From contig CAUYUJ010000914.1 in assembly GCA_963575745.1 (NCBI GenBank), positions 481,088-545,087 of the forward strand: a stretch of 64,000 nt of DNA, read 5' to 3'. The notes below the pieces were generated by a model. That model was not told the DNA's origin and made no database searches. It saw only the letters and a program-made list of their open reading frames with translations. Origin of the DNA: Prorocentrum cordatum (taxonomy: Eukaryota; Sar; Dinophyceae; Prorocentrales; Prorocentraceae). How positions within the stretch are numbered: position 1 is the first letter of the stretch; every line of letters starts with the position of its first letter. Positions 22,134 to 32,940 of the stretch are shown piece after piece. Both the position numbers and the translations under genes were made by a program.

Positions 22134-23045
22134 ATGCCAATTTCGATGCACGCCCCGCCAGAGGCCAAACGTCGCCCGACTTCGAAGCCATCACCGGTTG
22201 GGGTGCCAGATTCAGCTCCAGCGAATATCACATGGCTTGGACATCAGTGCGTCATGGTCCCGCCAGCTCCGCCCCCGTTCACAGCGCCCCCGCCTCAGAT
22301 GGTAGCGCCAACTTCGCCATCCTCAGGCTCAGTCGACATCGCGCCGCCGCCAGCAGAATCGTCAGCTTCGTCAGCAGCACCAACCTCAGGCTCAGTCGAC
22401 ACCGTGCCGCCACCAGCAGCAGCGCCCTCTGCAGCAGGACCAAGTCTTCATCCTATTATGAGGACGAGGCCGAAAGCAGGCAATCCACCGCCAGAGATGC
22501 CGAGGGTGATGATACGCCCGCTGCCTAAGGTGATGATGAGTCAGCCGCCGCCCCCGCCTGGACCTCCGCCAGCTGCAGCTGCCCCGGCGACAGTGGCGAA
22601 GTCAGAGGCTTCCAAGCCCCCCACGCCGAGGCAGAAAGCTGCTCCTTCCCGGAAGGAACGCAAACGTGCACGTGGAGATGATCATGGCGATGCTGCCCAA
22701 GCCGCTGCGACGACGGCCACAGCCACAGGAGCAGCTTCGAAGCCAGAAGGATCAGCCGCAGCAGCAGCAGCACCAGCAGCAGCATCAGCACCACCAGCAG
22801 CAGCAGCACCACCAGCAGCAGCACCAGCAGCAGCCCCAGTGGTGAATATGGTTGACTCGTCGTCTTCGAGTTCGCCAGGGAATCCGCGGCTCCAGATCTT
22901 CAGCGAGATCCAGGGCCAGGGCCTCCAGAGTTTCAAGAACGTGGAGGTCGTGCGCGCGCTGCGCGGCGCAGACATGGACGAGGACGGCAAGCATTTGCAC
23001 ATCGCTATGCCGATGACTGTTAGGTTGCTTCGCGATAAGGAGTGA
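22134..23045 (+). CDS. Element gene 3: Pro/Ala-rich protein, function unknown
   Basis: A single continuous frame of 303 codons starting MPISMHAPPEAKRRPTSK and ending HLHIAMPMTVRLLRDKE before TGA. The middle is low-complexity Pro/Ala/Ser with a basic patch (RKERKRARGDDHG, about residues 180-192). The last 60 residues (PRLQIFSEIQGQGLQSFKNV onward) are of normal complexity and look like a folded or interaction segment. Codon use and lack of interruption favour coding. It could be a terminal exon of a longer gene. No family recognised. Confidence 0.55.
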   Translation: MPISMHAPPEAKRRPTSKPSPVGVPDSAPANITWLGHQCVMVPPAPPPFTAPPPQMVAPTSPSSGSVDIAPPPAESSASSAAPTSGSVDTVPPPAAAPSAAGPSLHPIMRTRPKAGNPPPEMPRVMIRPLPKVMMSQPPPPPGPPPAAAAPATVAKSEASKPPTPRQKAAPSRKERKRARGDDHGDAAQAAATTATATGAASKPEGSAAAAAAPAAASAPPAAAAPPAAAPAAAPVVNMVDSSSSSSPGNPRLQIFSEIQGQGLQSFKNVEVVRALRGADMDEDGKHLHIAMPMTVRLLRDKE

Positions 23046-23113
23046 AGAAACAGTTGCGAGGGAGGGAAGTCGGAGAGAGAAGGGTGAAAGCGAACAGTAG
23101 AGAGAAATGGATA

Positions 23114-23297
23114 CTCCAGATTTCGCAATAAAGGGAGGGGGGTCGCATTTCGGGGGGGGGGTCTCTTCCAGGCTATCTTGGAGGGCCTGGGGGGGGGGTC
23201 TGGGGACGATGGTTTGGAGGGTTCTCCCACGGGGGAGGTCTGACATGGCCTGTCTTGGAGGGTCCAGATCCCCTCCCTTTTATTGCGAAATCGGGAG
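23114..23297. mobile_element. 184-bp TA-flanked MITE nested in the large element
   Basis: Starts CTCCAGATTTCGCAATAAA, GGGAGGGG and ends with its inverted copy CCCCTCCC, TTTTATTGCGAAATCGGGAG. TA lies on both sides (23,112-23,113 and 23,298-23,299). The interior is GC-rich with no ORF. TA duplication and a CTCC start resemble Stowaway-type MITEs mobilised by Tc1/mariner transposases. Confidence 0.75.
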
Positions 23298-23299
23298 TA

Positions 23300-24594
23300 A
23301 CGAACATGAGAAGTTTGTTGAGCATGATAGAGCAGCAGGCAAACGAGAACGACTGATCCTTCTCATGGGGAAATGCGATTGAGGATTTGAGGCCCCTGAC
23401 CCTGAGAAATGGCGAGCGCGAAGCGTCATGCATATGGTGCGCGCGCGGTCGGGGCAGCTACAGCCAGGGAAGCCAGACAGCCCAGGGACGCCAGACATGT
23501 CTCGGCACCTTGCCATCTCACGAGATTGATTTCTGCGCGCACGTTTCGCCAGAGGGGAGGGAGTGGAGTGGAGATGGAGATGGGATGGAGGTGGGATCGA
23601 TGAAGGGAGTAGGAGGGGAGGGGGATGCGGGAGGAGGGGAGGAGGCAGGAGGGAGGGGGGACGAGAGAGGGAGTGGGGAGAGGGGAGGATGAGATGAGAA
23701 GAGGAGGTACGAGAAAAAGAATGAGGAATATCGGCCAGTTCGTTGATTCTCACACGAAATCCCCCCACTGTCTCCGCGCTCGCCCGACCAGGTGCAAATT
23801 GCGAGCTGCAGAACTACAGCGTGGAATACGCTTTCTGCGAGCCCATCTGCTTTTTGGGAAGGGGTGAGAGAGGTGCAAGGCCAGAGGGGGCGCGCGCGCG
23901 CATCATTCATCCATCTCAACTCCTGCACGCTTCCTCCCCATGCATTCTCTGTTTCCTATCCCTGGGCATTCCATTCAGTCAAGCGGCTCACTTAACTTTC
24001 TCCGCCTCAATGCCAATATCGTTCCTACCACGTCCAGTCGCACTCTCCCTGATGCGCCGATTATGCCTGGCTACGTTGCGCACCTCTCGACAAATTGGCG
24101 ACTTTAAGCTTGCAGGCATGTGCTGGGATTGACGCTCGAGTTTCCTCGAGGTGGGATGTCGCATGCTCGCGCAGGGAAACTATCCGAAGGGCCGCTCCTC
24201 TCCGCGCGCGCCCCCCCTCTGCCCCCGTGCTCTCTTGCAGCCCCATCTGCCACATGATCGAATACAGTCGAACTCGAGAAGCAGCCGCCCTTCAGATGTG
24301 AGCGCGCTGAAGCATTTATGTTTGCATGGATTTACCAGCTCCCGGCGTCGCCCCCCCCTTCCCCCCCCCCAAGCATTCCTGAGCGCGTGATGTGAATCAG
24401 GGGAGGGCGCTTACGTGGGACAGGACCCGCTCTGTCAGGAGATCCCTGCCAGCTACGGCCATCTATTGCTCTCACCCCCTCGCCTGATCCCATTGCCCCC
24501 CCTCTCCCTTCCCACCGCGCGCCCTCCGCCTCCGATTCCTCCTCCTCCTCTCCAGATGCAGTTAACTATATAGGCTTCACTCAGGCTCGGCAAC
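23300..24594 (+). other. Mostly unassigned, one possible exon
   Basis: A frame at about 23,790-23,865 reads NCELQNYSVEYAFCEPICFL between a CAG acceptor-like site and a GGTGAG donor-like site, so it may be an isolated exon. The rest is low-complexity GA-rich or CT-rich sequence with no recognised gene. GTTAACTATATAGG occurs about 40 bp before the next ATG. Confidence 0.35.
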
Positions 24595-26760
24595 ATGCGC
24601 AGTGCGAAGAGGCCTCGTGGGCCTCGCGGCGCCAGATGGTACCCCGACGATGGACCGTCAGACGGATCCGAATCGTCGGCGTCGGACGGCTCGGAGTGGA
24701 ACCCTGACTCAGAGTCAGTGGTCAGCGACGACAGCGTCGCTGACTGGAACCCTCATGGGCCTGATGAAAAAGCCGATGCAGATGCTGAGCGTTCTGGGGA
24801 GGAGCTCGTCGAGCGCTGGCTGCGCCTCTACGCAGAGGGGCGCTTGAGCGCCAAGGACCTCTGCCTGAACTGCCACTTTGCTGCGGCGGCAGGTGCTAAG
24901 GGTCCTTTCGCCAAGTACGCCTTAGGCCCTCAGGCATCGAGTGGAGGCTTCCAGAGGAAGCTGAACGCAGCTCTTCATCTAGCCGAACAAGTGAATCATG
25001 TCTTCGTCGATGTCCCCTTAATGCGAAGCAAGTGCGATCGGGACCCGTCCCCAGTCTGGGTGGTACCACCCCACGAAGCCATTGCGTCCGAATTCCAGGC
25101 GGCGTCCTCCTCTGGCGCCCCGGTGGCTGGCGGCGACTATGAGAATAGCAAGGAGTGGCAAATCGCATATGATAACCACCCTGCTGTCCAAGCGGCCCGC
25201 GAAGTCGGACAGCAAACAGCCCCTGTGGCTGCATATTTCGATGGGGTTCGCTACACTAAAGCAATTGGGACAGGTAGGTCAGATTCCTTTCTCGGCTTTT
25301 TTTATTTATTCTTTGACAACAAAGAAGAGACATCTGGTGTGTCTCTTGCGAAAATCCCGCCTATGTCGGTGCGGCTGCAGGGGGTGGTGTTCCCTGTGGC
25401 CCATATTTTCGTTCTTATCGTGGTCGTTTAGGTGCGCCGCCAACGGACGCAGGCCCACGCACGATTGGACAGGCAGCCCATTTGCAGAGGACAGTCACTA
25501 TGGAGCCTTGCAACGGTCAGAACCGAACCTCCCAATGCGTGCTGCGCTGGTGCAGATAAAGGGGGACTGGAGCGAGTTCACTAGTACCCTCGGCCTCCCC
25601 AACTGGCAGACCACGCACGCGCCATGCTTGTTTTGTAAGGCGCACAAGAGTTCTTTGTTTGATTTCTCAGGTGTGACAGAATTGGGACATTCATTGGGCG
25701 ATCACCTCCCGGGGAGCTATGGGGCAGACTGCGCCGAGTGTGAAATCATAATCAATATATCATCTGAAGCTGAAAAGTTCGAACTGGTGGCCAACCTCAA
25801 GTTTGAGAGGAAAAAACTCGCATCGGCGGCAGAATTGTTTCAACGAGTATGCCTGGTTGGGGGCTGAAAAAGTTAGATCGCCTGGAACCGTCCGAGAGCC
25901 TCAGAGATATTCACACTTTGGAGAAGGTGGCGATCCCAGCACATGGATTGCGTTTAGTTTTCTGGAGGCGGACATTGGATAAAACAAAATGCGTGGACCC
26001 TGTTAATCGTAACAACCCTTTGTTGGACCCTTCCCTCATTGGAGATTTCAGAGCGGTGCTGCGCATTGATACGTTACATACTTTATACCTGGGCGCGATG
26101 CATGTATTTTGCAGGGCTGTGCTCGACAAGATATTTCGTGCGAGCCCTTGGCCGATGAGAGGCACACATGAAGAGAAAACAGAAGTATTTTCAGGCTTTT
26201 GCACGGGAAGCTCAAGGAGTTTTATGCAGGAGATGGGAGGGATATTGAGTGCAGGCTGGGAGATTGCACAGCAAAAATGTTCGGCTTTGGCAAGAAAAAA
26301 GGTGATAAGAAAGGCACAGTCAGCCTCAAGGGTGCGGAGACGTTGGGCTTCGTTCGTTTTTGTGTCGAGCTATTGCGCAGCGTTGAAGTGGTTGGAGGGA
26401 GTCATATCATGGTTGAGGCTGGAACCGCACTCTTGAAACACATCAGGGTCATGAAGCGCGCAGGAGAAGTGTTGTCCAACCCCCAGTTGAGTGAATTGAT
26501 GCGGACGTTCAAGATCCATGTAGGCAAGCTCGAGGAGGCGGGGGTGAAGTGCGTGCCGAAACACCACTTATGGGCCCATCTGGTCATCCTGGCGCGTGTG
26601 AATGGAAATCCACGCTTTCATTCGTGGTTTCTGGATGAATCGCTCAATGGAACAGTAGCTACTATCGCGCGCGCGTCTCACGCTGCAAACTGGGAGCGGC
26701 ATATTTTTTCGCGCCTCCGCCTTGCCCCCGTTGTAGATCCGAAATCGTATTTTGCGTGAT
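24595..26760 (+). pseudogene. Transposase-like gene with CRCGCRGWC motif, three frameshifts
   Basis: Colinear protein pieces run through three frames: MRSAKRPRGPRGARWYPDD to YFDGVRYTKAIGTG and FLGFFYLFFDN; then KKRHLVCLLRKSRLCRCGCR-GWC, MRAALVQIKGDWSEF and APCLFCKAHKS; then IDTLHTLYLGAMHVFCRAVL; then LKGAETLGFVRFCVELL, VPKHHLWAHLVILARVNGNP and FLDESLNGTVA to a TGA. Shifts fall at about 25,310 (T-rich run), 25,850 and 26,197 (TTTT). The chain would be about 710 residues. I recall this family as highly repeated in dinoflagellates. The MRAAL...D...LG...PC..C layout recalls tnp2/CACTA-type or KDZ-type transposases (inference). Unlike neighbouring genes it appears intronless, which suggests a separate nested element. 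Homopolymer sequencing errors are an alternative to true frameshifts. Confidence 0.65.
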
Positions 26761-27201
26761 TCAGTAGAGTTGGAGCGGGGGGAAAACATGCGAGGGTGTT
26801 AGTTGCGCGCGAGGGGAGTGAGGGCAGCAGTGGAGGATGAGAAGGGCAGTGCATCGCTCGCATGATCAGCAAGTATATTCAGGCCATTTGTCGAGGAACC
26901 CATTGCGTGCCACGTGCGTCATTGCAGGCTATTTGGTCACGCAATGGGAGAGCACGTGGGAGACAAGTTCGTGTCATGCTCAGTGTGGTTGCGAAAAGTC
27001 ATTGTCTCGTTTGGTCGTTTTACCAAGTGCAGCAATACTCAACCTTGAGAGCTTGAGCCTTCCCCCTGCCAGTCCCCCGTCCCACCTCCGCCCTTCACCT
27101 GCAGCGCGCATGTTTGGCCTCGATGCTTCTGCTCTCAGCCTCAGCCCAACCCTCGCCTCGAGACTCTTTAGCCGTGCCCGAACGGGGACATCGCTGCAGC
27201 C
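26761..27201. other. Intergenic, nothing recognised
   Basis: Mixed-composition sequence between the frameshifted gene and gene 4. No repeat or exon is convincing. Confidence 0.4.
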
Positions 27202-30136
27202 ATGGTGAAGCGCGCGCGCACGCCATCGCCGATTCCCCAACGTCTTCAGGAGCAGGCCCCTGGGGAAGTTGGAAGAGCAGAGAGGCAGAGGGGGGCGGGG
27301 CAGAAGGCAGAGCCATGGAAATGCCACCCGCCCCGCGCAGGAGGCAACCTTGCATCGAAGAGAAGTAGCTTCATGATTGGCAGGGGGGTGCGATTTGGAC
27401 CCGGGGGCAGGGGAGCTGGACGAGCGGCAAAGCCATGGAAATACCACCAGCCCCGCGCAGGAGGCGACCATGCGTCGTAGATTGTATATTTCATGACTTG
27501 CATGGGGGAACGGTGGTGACGACATCGATCGGGCGTCTAGCATTGTTGGATCTGGACCTGGGGAAAGCAATCCGGGGCACATGGAAGTGCGACCATCCTG
27601 GGTTGGGCAGATTATGGCAGGGCGAGCGGCGGCGGTGATGGTGGTGGTGGGAAAGGGGGCAGGGGTGGGACAGGTGGCATATGAGAAACAGAGACAGGAG
27701 GGAAGTTCGATGTGGCAAGACGTCCGCTGCTTCTTCCCCATCCCCCCACTACCCGATATCAGGCGGCGAGCGGCCCCTCCAAGTACGTGATCAACAAGGT
27801 TGCTGAGCTCACACAGGGGAATGAACACCTTGGGCCCGATAAACCAAAAGAGAGTGTGGCCTTCTTGATGGAAACGCTCGAGAAGATTGCCCCGCGGGTC
27901 AGGCAGCGCCCTCTCCTTCCCAACCTACATCGCCATCTCGACGTCCCATCCCCCTCCCAGCCGACGCCCAATCCCATCCTCTGGTACCAGGCGCGACCTC
28001 GATTTCGTTGAAGTCTTCAGCGGCCACGGCGAGACGTCTTTCCAGTGCCGCCAGGAACCCAATTTTGCAATATATCTTTCGGCGTACCTGTTCCACCTCC
28101 ATACCCCGAGATGCTCGAACCCGTTGTTTTTGCCAGCGCCCTCTGGCATCCTCCTGCCTCCTGCCTCCAAGCGTCTTTCTCTCACCCCTTCCCTCTTCAG
28201 CCCGTTGCCGGTCCTTGCGAGCGGCGCGTTAGCAGTGGAAGGGGAGGAGGCAGGGAACCTGAGGAGAAAACATTTAAACACACATTCCCAGCGTGGGCTC
28301 ACCGCGCACGAATTCGACAGGAACCGCTTCCCTCTCGAGGACGTGGGCAAGATAGGGGGTCTCATCTATTTGGCCATGATCGTGCTCCGCCTCAAGGAGT
28401 ACAGCACGTGCTGGTGGGCGCCGCAATGCTCGACGTGGGGGTGGATGATGTCGGGAAGCCCGCCAAAAATGTTTGCCCTCGCTCTAAGACCCCCCCCCCC
28501 CCTTCCAACCGATTGGGGGATGCATGGATTGAGGAGGAGGATGGGGGAGAGAAGGAGGAGGGGGAGGAGGAGGGGGAGGAGGAGGAGGAGGAGGAGGAGG
28601 AGGAGGAGGAGGAGGAGGAGGAACCGCGCCGCGCAGCTAAGCGGGGGGGCGCGGAGGGGGACAGGAAGGAGGAGGAAGAGGAGGAGCCACGCAGCCAGGC
28701 ACGACGAAGCGGAACAAGCACATCCTGGGCGACAGGACGAGGGAGGACGTGCGCGAGGCGAACTACACGGCCGAGGCCCGAAGGGTTGTCACCGCACTTC
28801 TCGTCATCCACCCGACGCGATCTCGCTTGCCCGCCTTGTCTCCCCCTGGTTTCTCCACCTGCGCTAAGCGCCCTCTCCTGCTTCTGCCCTGCATCCATCG
28901 ATCACTTGTCGTCGTCGTCGCCGACGTCCGGGAGTTCATTGTTTCAGACTTTTCAGAGGTGATGGCGGCGCTTCTCAAGTTCTTAGAGTTGCAGCGGAAG
29001 GTCTACTGGGTGGTGGAGCAACCGAAGGACAGCATGTTCTTCCAGCACCCTTCGCAGGCATTTTGCCACCTGGATCCGTGGGCACCGACACCACCGACCT
29101 CCAAACTAATGCCCCCTGCCCCCTATCAGATCTCATGGCCCCTTCCTCATGTTTCCTTCGATTTCCTCAATCCCGCCCAGGCGGCCATGTGGAACGTTCT
29201 CAAGCCTTGGTCGGGGCACTCTTGGCTCGCAGGTTCTATTCCCCTGAGAGTCGGCGAGGAGAGAGTAAGGAGGGCGCGCGCGCAGGGATGGCGGGTCGGA
29301 GGCTGTGGGATGGCAGGGCAAGACGCGCGACTGATCTGTAGCGTTGGCAGCGCACATGGGATGGAAAGAGGAGGGGGGAGGAGGAAGAGGAGGAGGAGGA
29401 GGAAGATGAGGAGGAGGAGGAGGTCAATGAAGAGAAGGAACGGGAAGGCCATGAGCGATAATGAGCCGATGGTAGGTTGCATTAGGAGGGGGCGCGTTCA
29501 ATCAATAACAAACTTTGCAACAAATTTCGCCTTGAAGGTTTCGGTCACAACATGCCCAAGCCGACCCGGTTCGTAGCGAGCAAGGCGATCTCGCACCTCG
29601 CAGAGGTGCACTTGCTCCGCGCCAAGCCCAAAGACGCGGCCCGCCTCGCCTCCTTCCATCCATGCATTCTTCTCTCCCATCCTCTCGACATTCTTTTCTC
29701 CTATAGGATAGTGTTTTGCTCTGCCATCCCGTTCCCCTCTGGCCGCAGGCCTCTGACGACTCCTGCTGGGCGGTGGACAAGAACGGTTACGTGAGCGGCG
29801 GGAAGAAGTTGAGGGCGTCGGCGCATTACCCAGTGAGGCTGGCCAAGGCGCGAATGGGAGAGGGTCTCGAGGGGGACTTATGACGAAATTTAGGGAGGGT
29901 GAGGGGGGGGTGGAGGCAGGCGAAACGAGAAGATGGGGGGGGAGAAGCAGGGCGAGGAATTGCAGAAGGACGACGAAGAGGAAGACGAGGAAAAGGAAAT
30001 TGAGTCCGAGGAAAATGACGACGACGAAGCTGAGTTCGCTCGCTCCTCGATCTGCCTCCTCTTGCCTTCCCGCCTGTCGGCCCAGTCGATCGCGTGCATG
30101 GTCGAGAAGGCGAAGATCGACTGCAAGCAGGCGTGA
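27202..30136 (+). CDS. Element gene 4: putative cytosine-C5-methyltransferase-like protein
   Basis: Candidate exons in order: 27,202 onward (MVKRARTPSPIPQRLQEQAP, basic), 27,763-27,897 (KYVINKVAELTQGNEHLG), 27,990-28,055 (LDFVEVFSGHGETSFQCRQ), 28,305-28,460 (LIYLAMIVLRLKEYSTCWWA then PQCSTWGWMM), 28,686-28,795 (TKRNKHILGDRTREDVREAN), 28,958-29,060 (KVYWVVEQPKDSMFFQHPSQ), 29,180-29,230, 29,540-29,640 (PTRFVASKAISHLAEVHLL), 29,749-29,865 (GGKKLRASAHYPVRLAKARM), 30,079-30,136 (stop TGA). FxGxG, PxCSxW and EQP occur in the order of C5-methyltransferase motifs I, IV (PC, catalytic Cys) and VI (ENV), giving an Asn/Val to Gln/Pro change in VI. I recall the family as frequent in dinoflagellates. Methyltransferase activity is inference. 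Introns are CT-rich except a GGA tract at 28,535-28,685. Confidence 0.6.
27306..27560 (+). repeat. 119-bp tandem duplication in an intron of gene 4
   Basis: GCCATGGAAATGCCACC and the following CCCCGCGCAGGAGGC recur at about 27,312 and 27,431, with a decayed third start near 27,578. Each copy contains a CAG acceptor-like site. Confidence 0.6.
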
Positions 30137-30739
30137 GGTACGTGCCCCTGGCCCCCGCCTCGCACAACCCCTTTCCCCCCCCCCCATTCCCCCCCCCCCT
30201 CCCCCGCCAATTTCACCCCACCTCGTCCTTCCGCGGACTCCAACCCTTCCCAGCCCGTTCCCTCCCCTCCCCGCCCCTGCCCGCTTCACCCCCCGCCCGC
30301 TCCGCCCACCCACCCACCCACCCACCCACCCAAACCGCGCCAATCCTTCCCGCCACGCCCTCAAATGGCCCCCCCCCCTGCCCCCTCATGTTATAAAGTT
30401 TGAATGTCGAGTCTCGCGGTTTTGCGGCTTGCGCTGGAGCGCTCGGAGAGTGCGAGAGTTTGTTCAGCATCTGGTCTCGAAAGGATCGCCGTGACTGCTC
30501 AAACAGATCACCTTCCTCTTCTTCTGTCCCCACTTCCCTGACCCTATATGCGCATCCAGACCAACTGTCGTTCTGTCTTTTCCCTCTTGCCCTGCCCGCG
30601 TCCAGATCCATGTTCCCCCCGTTGGTTGCAACTATTTGTTTGGCCCGTGCGCGCGCTCCTCATCCGACGCCCAGGGAAGGCAGAGGACACGCGCCGCGAC
30701 AGGAAGGGGTCGGGGGCTGCAAGCGACAGAGAGAGAGAT

Positions 30740-30774
<35 letters not shown>

Positions 30775-30929
30775 AGAGAAAAAGAGAGAGAGAGAGAGGT
30801 AGCGAGAATGACAACAGACGCGGGCCATGCGAAAAGGGGTGGGGGGAGCGAGAGAGGGATGGTCGCTTCGCCGAGAGCTATACTTGCTCGAGCATCGGTG
30901 CCACCCTCCGCCCCTCGGGCCCAGGCGCA
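30137..30929. other. Intergenic, CT-rich then GA-microsatellite
   Basis: CCCACCCACCCACC-type repeats near 30,300-30,335, then GAGAGAGA runs at about 30,725-30,800. The interval ends in a possible promoter region for gene 5. No gene seen. Confidence 0.5.
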
Positions 30930-31607
30930 ATGGTGCCTTGGAATTCTTTCTTACGAGCATACGATCAAACAAGATCGCGGTCCAGAAGCCCGCATGCGAG
31001 CAGCAGCAAGGGTGAGGGAAAGGGAATGGGCAAGAGCAAGAGCGACGAAACCGATCCCCCGGGGCATGACAAGGGCAAGAGCAAGGGCAATAGCAAGGGC
31101 ACAGGCTCCAAAGGCAAGCACGTGGACTCGACGCTTGAGGAGGCAGTCGACCATGTATTCGAAGCAGCTGAGGCAGAGGGCATCGGCAAGGGCAAGGGCA
31201 AGGGCAAGGGCAAGGGCAAGGATGGCATCACGGCCCTTGCATCGGCCCTCTCAATGGTCTTCCAGGCTGCGACGGCATCGCACGAGCACATGGCGCAGGC
31301 GAGCGGTGGGAGTCGGAACGGGAGGGGAGGGATGTGGAAGAAGGGTTGATGGAGATTGACTCCTCCTCCTCCTCCTCCTCCTCCTCCTTATTTCGTCCTT
31401 GCCCTCCTCCACCTCCAGTGCAGAAAGGGTTGAGATCTCGAGGCCATCCGCGACCTTGAGTCGATCAACCTTCTCTTGCAGACCGATCTCGAGAACGTGA
31501 CCACCAGGCTCGTGGACCTTGAGGGCCAGGTCGCAGCCTTGAACCTCGAGAATCGGATCATGACGCATGCGCAGTTGAATGACGCAATGCATTTCCTTCG
31601 CGAGTGA
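30930..31607 (+). CDS. Element gene 5: KG-repeat protein with C-terminal coiled coil
   Basis: Exon 1 from ATG reads MVPWNSFLRAYDQTRSRSRS, an RS-like patch, then KGKSKGNSKGTGSKGK and GKGKGKGKGKGKDG, then DHVFEAAEAEG and SMVFQAATASHEHMAQ. A short intron (about 31,300-31,450, CT-rich at its end) joins in phase to LENVTTRLVDLEGQVAALNL and finishes FLRE-TGA, a heptad-rich coiled coil. The architecture (low-complexity basic N-terminus, short terminal coiled coil) parallels the end of gene 2. KG-rich proteins are common in dinoflagellates. RNA or DNA binding is plausible but not shown. Confidence 0.55.
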
Positions 31608-31849
31608 GCTGGGGCCCCGTCCATCCTCCTCCTTCCTTCTTTCTGCTTATCCTGATCCACTTCCTCCTTATCTTCATCCTCCCTCCCCCTCATCCTTCCC
31701 GCCCCCGTCCTCCTCCTTCTCCTTCCTCCCTCTTCCCCGCTCAACCCCTCCTTGTCCTCCACCTCCTGCCCCCCCCCCGCTCTCTGCCGCCCCCCCTCTC
31801 GCGACGCGACGTGCGGATTGGGCACGGAATCGCAGGTGTGCAGATGATT

Positions 31850-32410
31850 GCCCATCCATCCATTGCAAATCCGACTTCTTCGCTTGCTCGAGCAGATCGT
31901 CGCCTTCCCTCCCGTGCTTACCCATTCAGCCCAACCGCGCACAGGGGTGAGGGACAGCAGTTCAGTAAACCGCAAATCCACACGATATATGTATGTTCCG
32001 ACGCCTCCCCCCTTCAGGAACCCGCAGGGGCCTTATAGGAATCCTAGACTTTAAAATCGGCAACGAACCTTGAAAACATGAGATCTGCCCCCCCCCCCCC
32101 CCCCCCCATCACGCATCCTCCATCCAGTGCAAGTCCGTCTCCCATTGCTTCCTAAATCGTCGCCCCACCCCCCTTGCTTCCCATGTCGCCCCAACCGCGC
32201 GCGGGTAAGAACGGGGCCTCAACCTAGTTTCTTCCCTCCCGTGCTTACCCATGCAGCCCAGCCGCGCGCAGGGGTGAGGGAATGCAGTGCAGTAAACCAC
32301 ACGATCCCATGGTACTATCTATGTTCCGACGTCCCCCCCCCTTCGGAAAACGCAGTGCCCTCATAGGATTCCCAGGCTTGAAAGTCGACAACGAACCTTG
32401 GGAACAGGAG
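31850..32410 (+). repeat. Diverged tandem duplication between genes 5 and 6
   Basis: Blocks sharing CCTCCCGTGCTTACCCAT, CAGGGGTGAGGGA and GTTCCGACG occur at about 31,905-32,085 and 32,230-32,405, with a shorter related piece (ATCCAGTGCAAGTCCG) near 32,120. The spacing is roughly 320 bp. Could be a duplicated exon-intron segment. No frame is clearly coding. Confidence 0.5.
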
Positions 32411-32940
32411 CCAGCCCCCCCCCCCCCCACCACCACCACCGCCACCACCACCCAACCTCGGGTCGAGGAGGAGGAGGAGGAAGAGGAGGGCTTAGGAGGA
32501 GGAGGAGGAGGAGGAGGGCCTAGGAGGAGGAGGAGGAGGAGCAGCAGCAGGGGTGACGAGGAGGATGGGGGCTAGTGAACGCAAGCTTGGGCTCTGGACC
32601 GCGCACTCGCCCCCCTGCCCCTGCTTCTGCCCCCGGGGTGGTGGGCCCACGGGCGACCGCGAGGGGATCAAGGCGCGCGAGGCTAGGGGAGAGAAGCGGG
32701 CCGAATGGTTGAGGAAGCAGCTTGCAGCAGAAGCAGCAGCAGCAGCAAACCCAGCAGCAGCAGCAACAGCTAAAGTACAAGCCTATATACGCTCGCCGAA
32801 CAAAGGCGACTGGATTGGTGAAGGCGTTGGGCAACAATGAGGAGAAGGAGGCGGAGAAGGACACGGAGAAGGAGGAGACGGAGAAGGAGGCAGACACCGA
32901 GAAGAAGGAGGCGCAGGATATGTACTTCTATTCGAAGTGA
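32411..32940 (+). CDS. Element gene 6: partial, charged C-terminal exon
   Basis: After a GGA tract (32,461-32,545) one frame reads KYKPIYARRTKATGLVKAL then repeated EKEAEKDTEKEETEKE and ends AQDMYFYSK-TGA. A competing frame reads GDREGIKAREARGEKRAEW. I favour the first at the 3' end because of its charge pattern and clean stop. Gln/Ala repeats (CAGCAGCAG) precede it. Start, upstream exons and function are unknown. Confidence 0.35.

Noticed and set aside
24595-26760. Transposase of the 25-kb element
   Set aside because: Not rejected outright, but tnp2/KDZ-like enzymes usually make longer target duplications than TA, so I did not assign it to this element.
27202-30136. Restriction-modification or bacterial transfer origin for the methyltransferase-like gene
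   Set aside because: It is split by typical local introns and shows the same composition as neighbours. No bacterial gene context exists.
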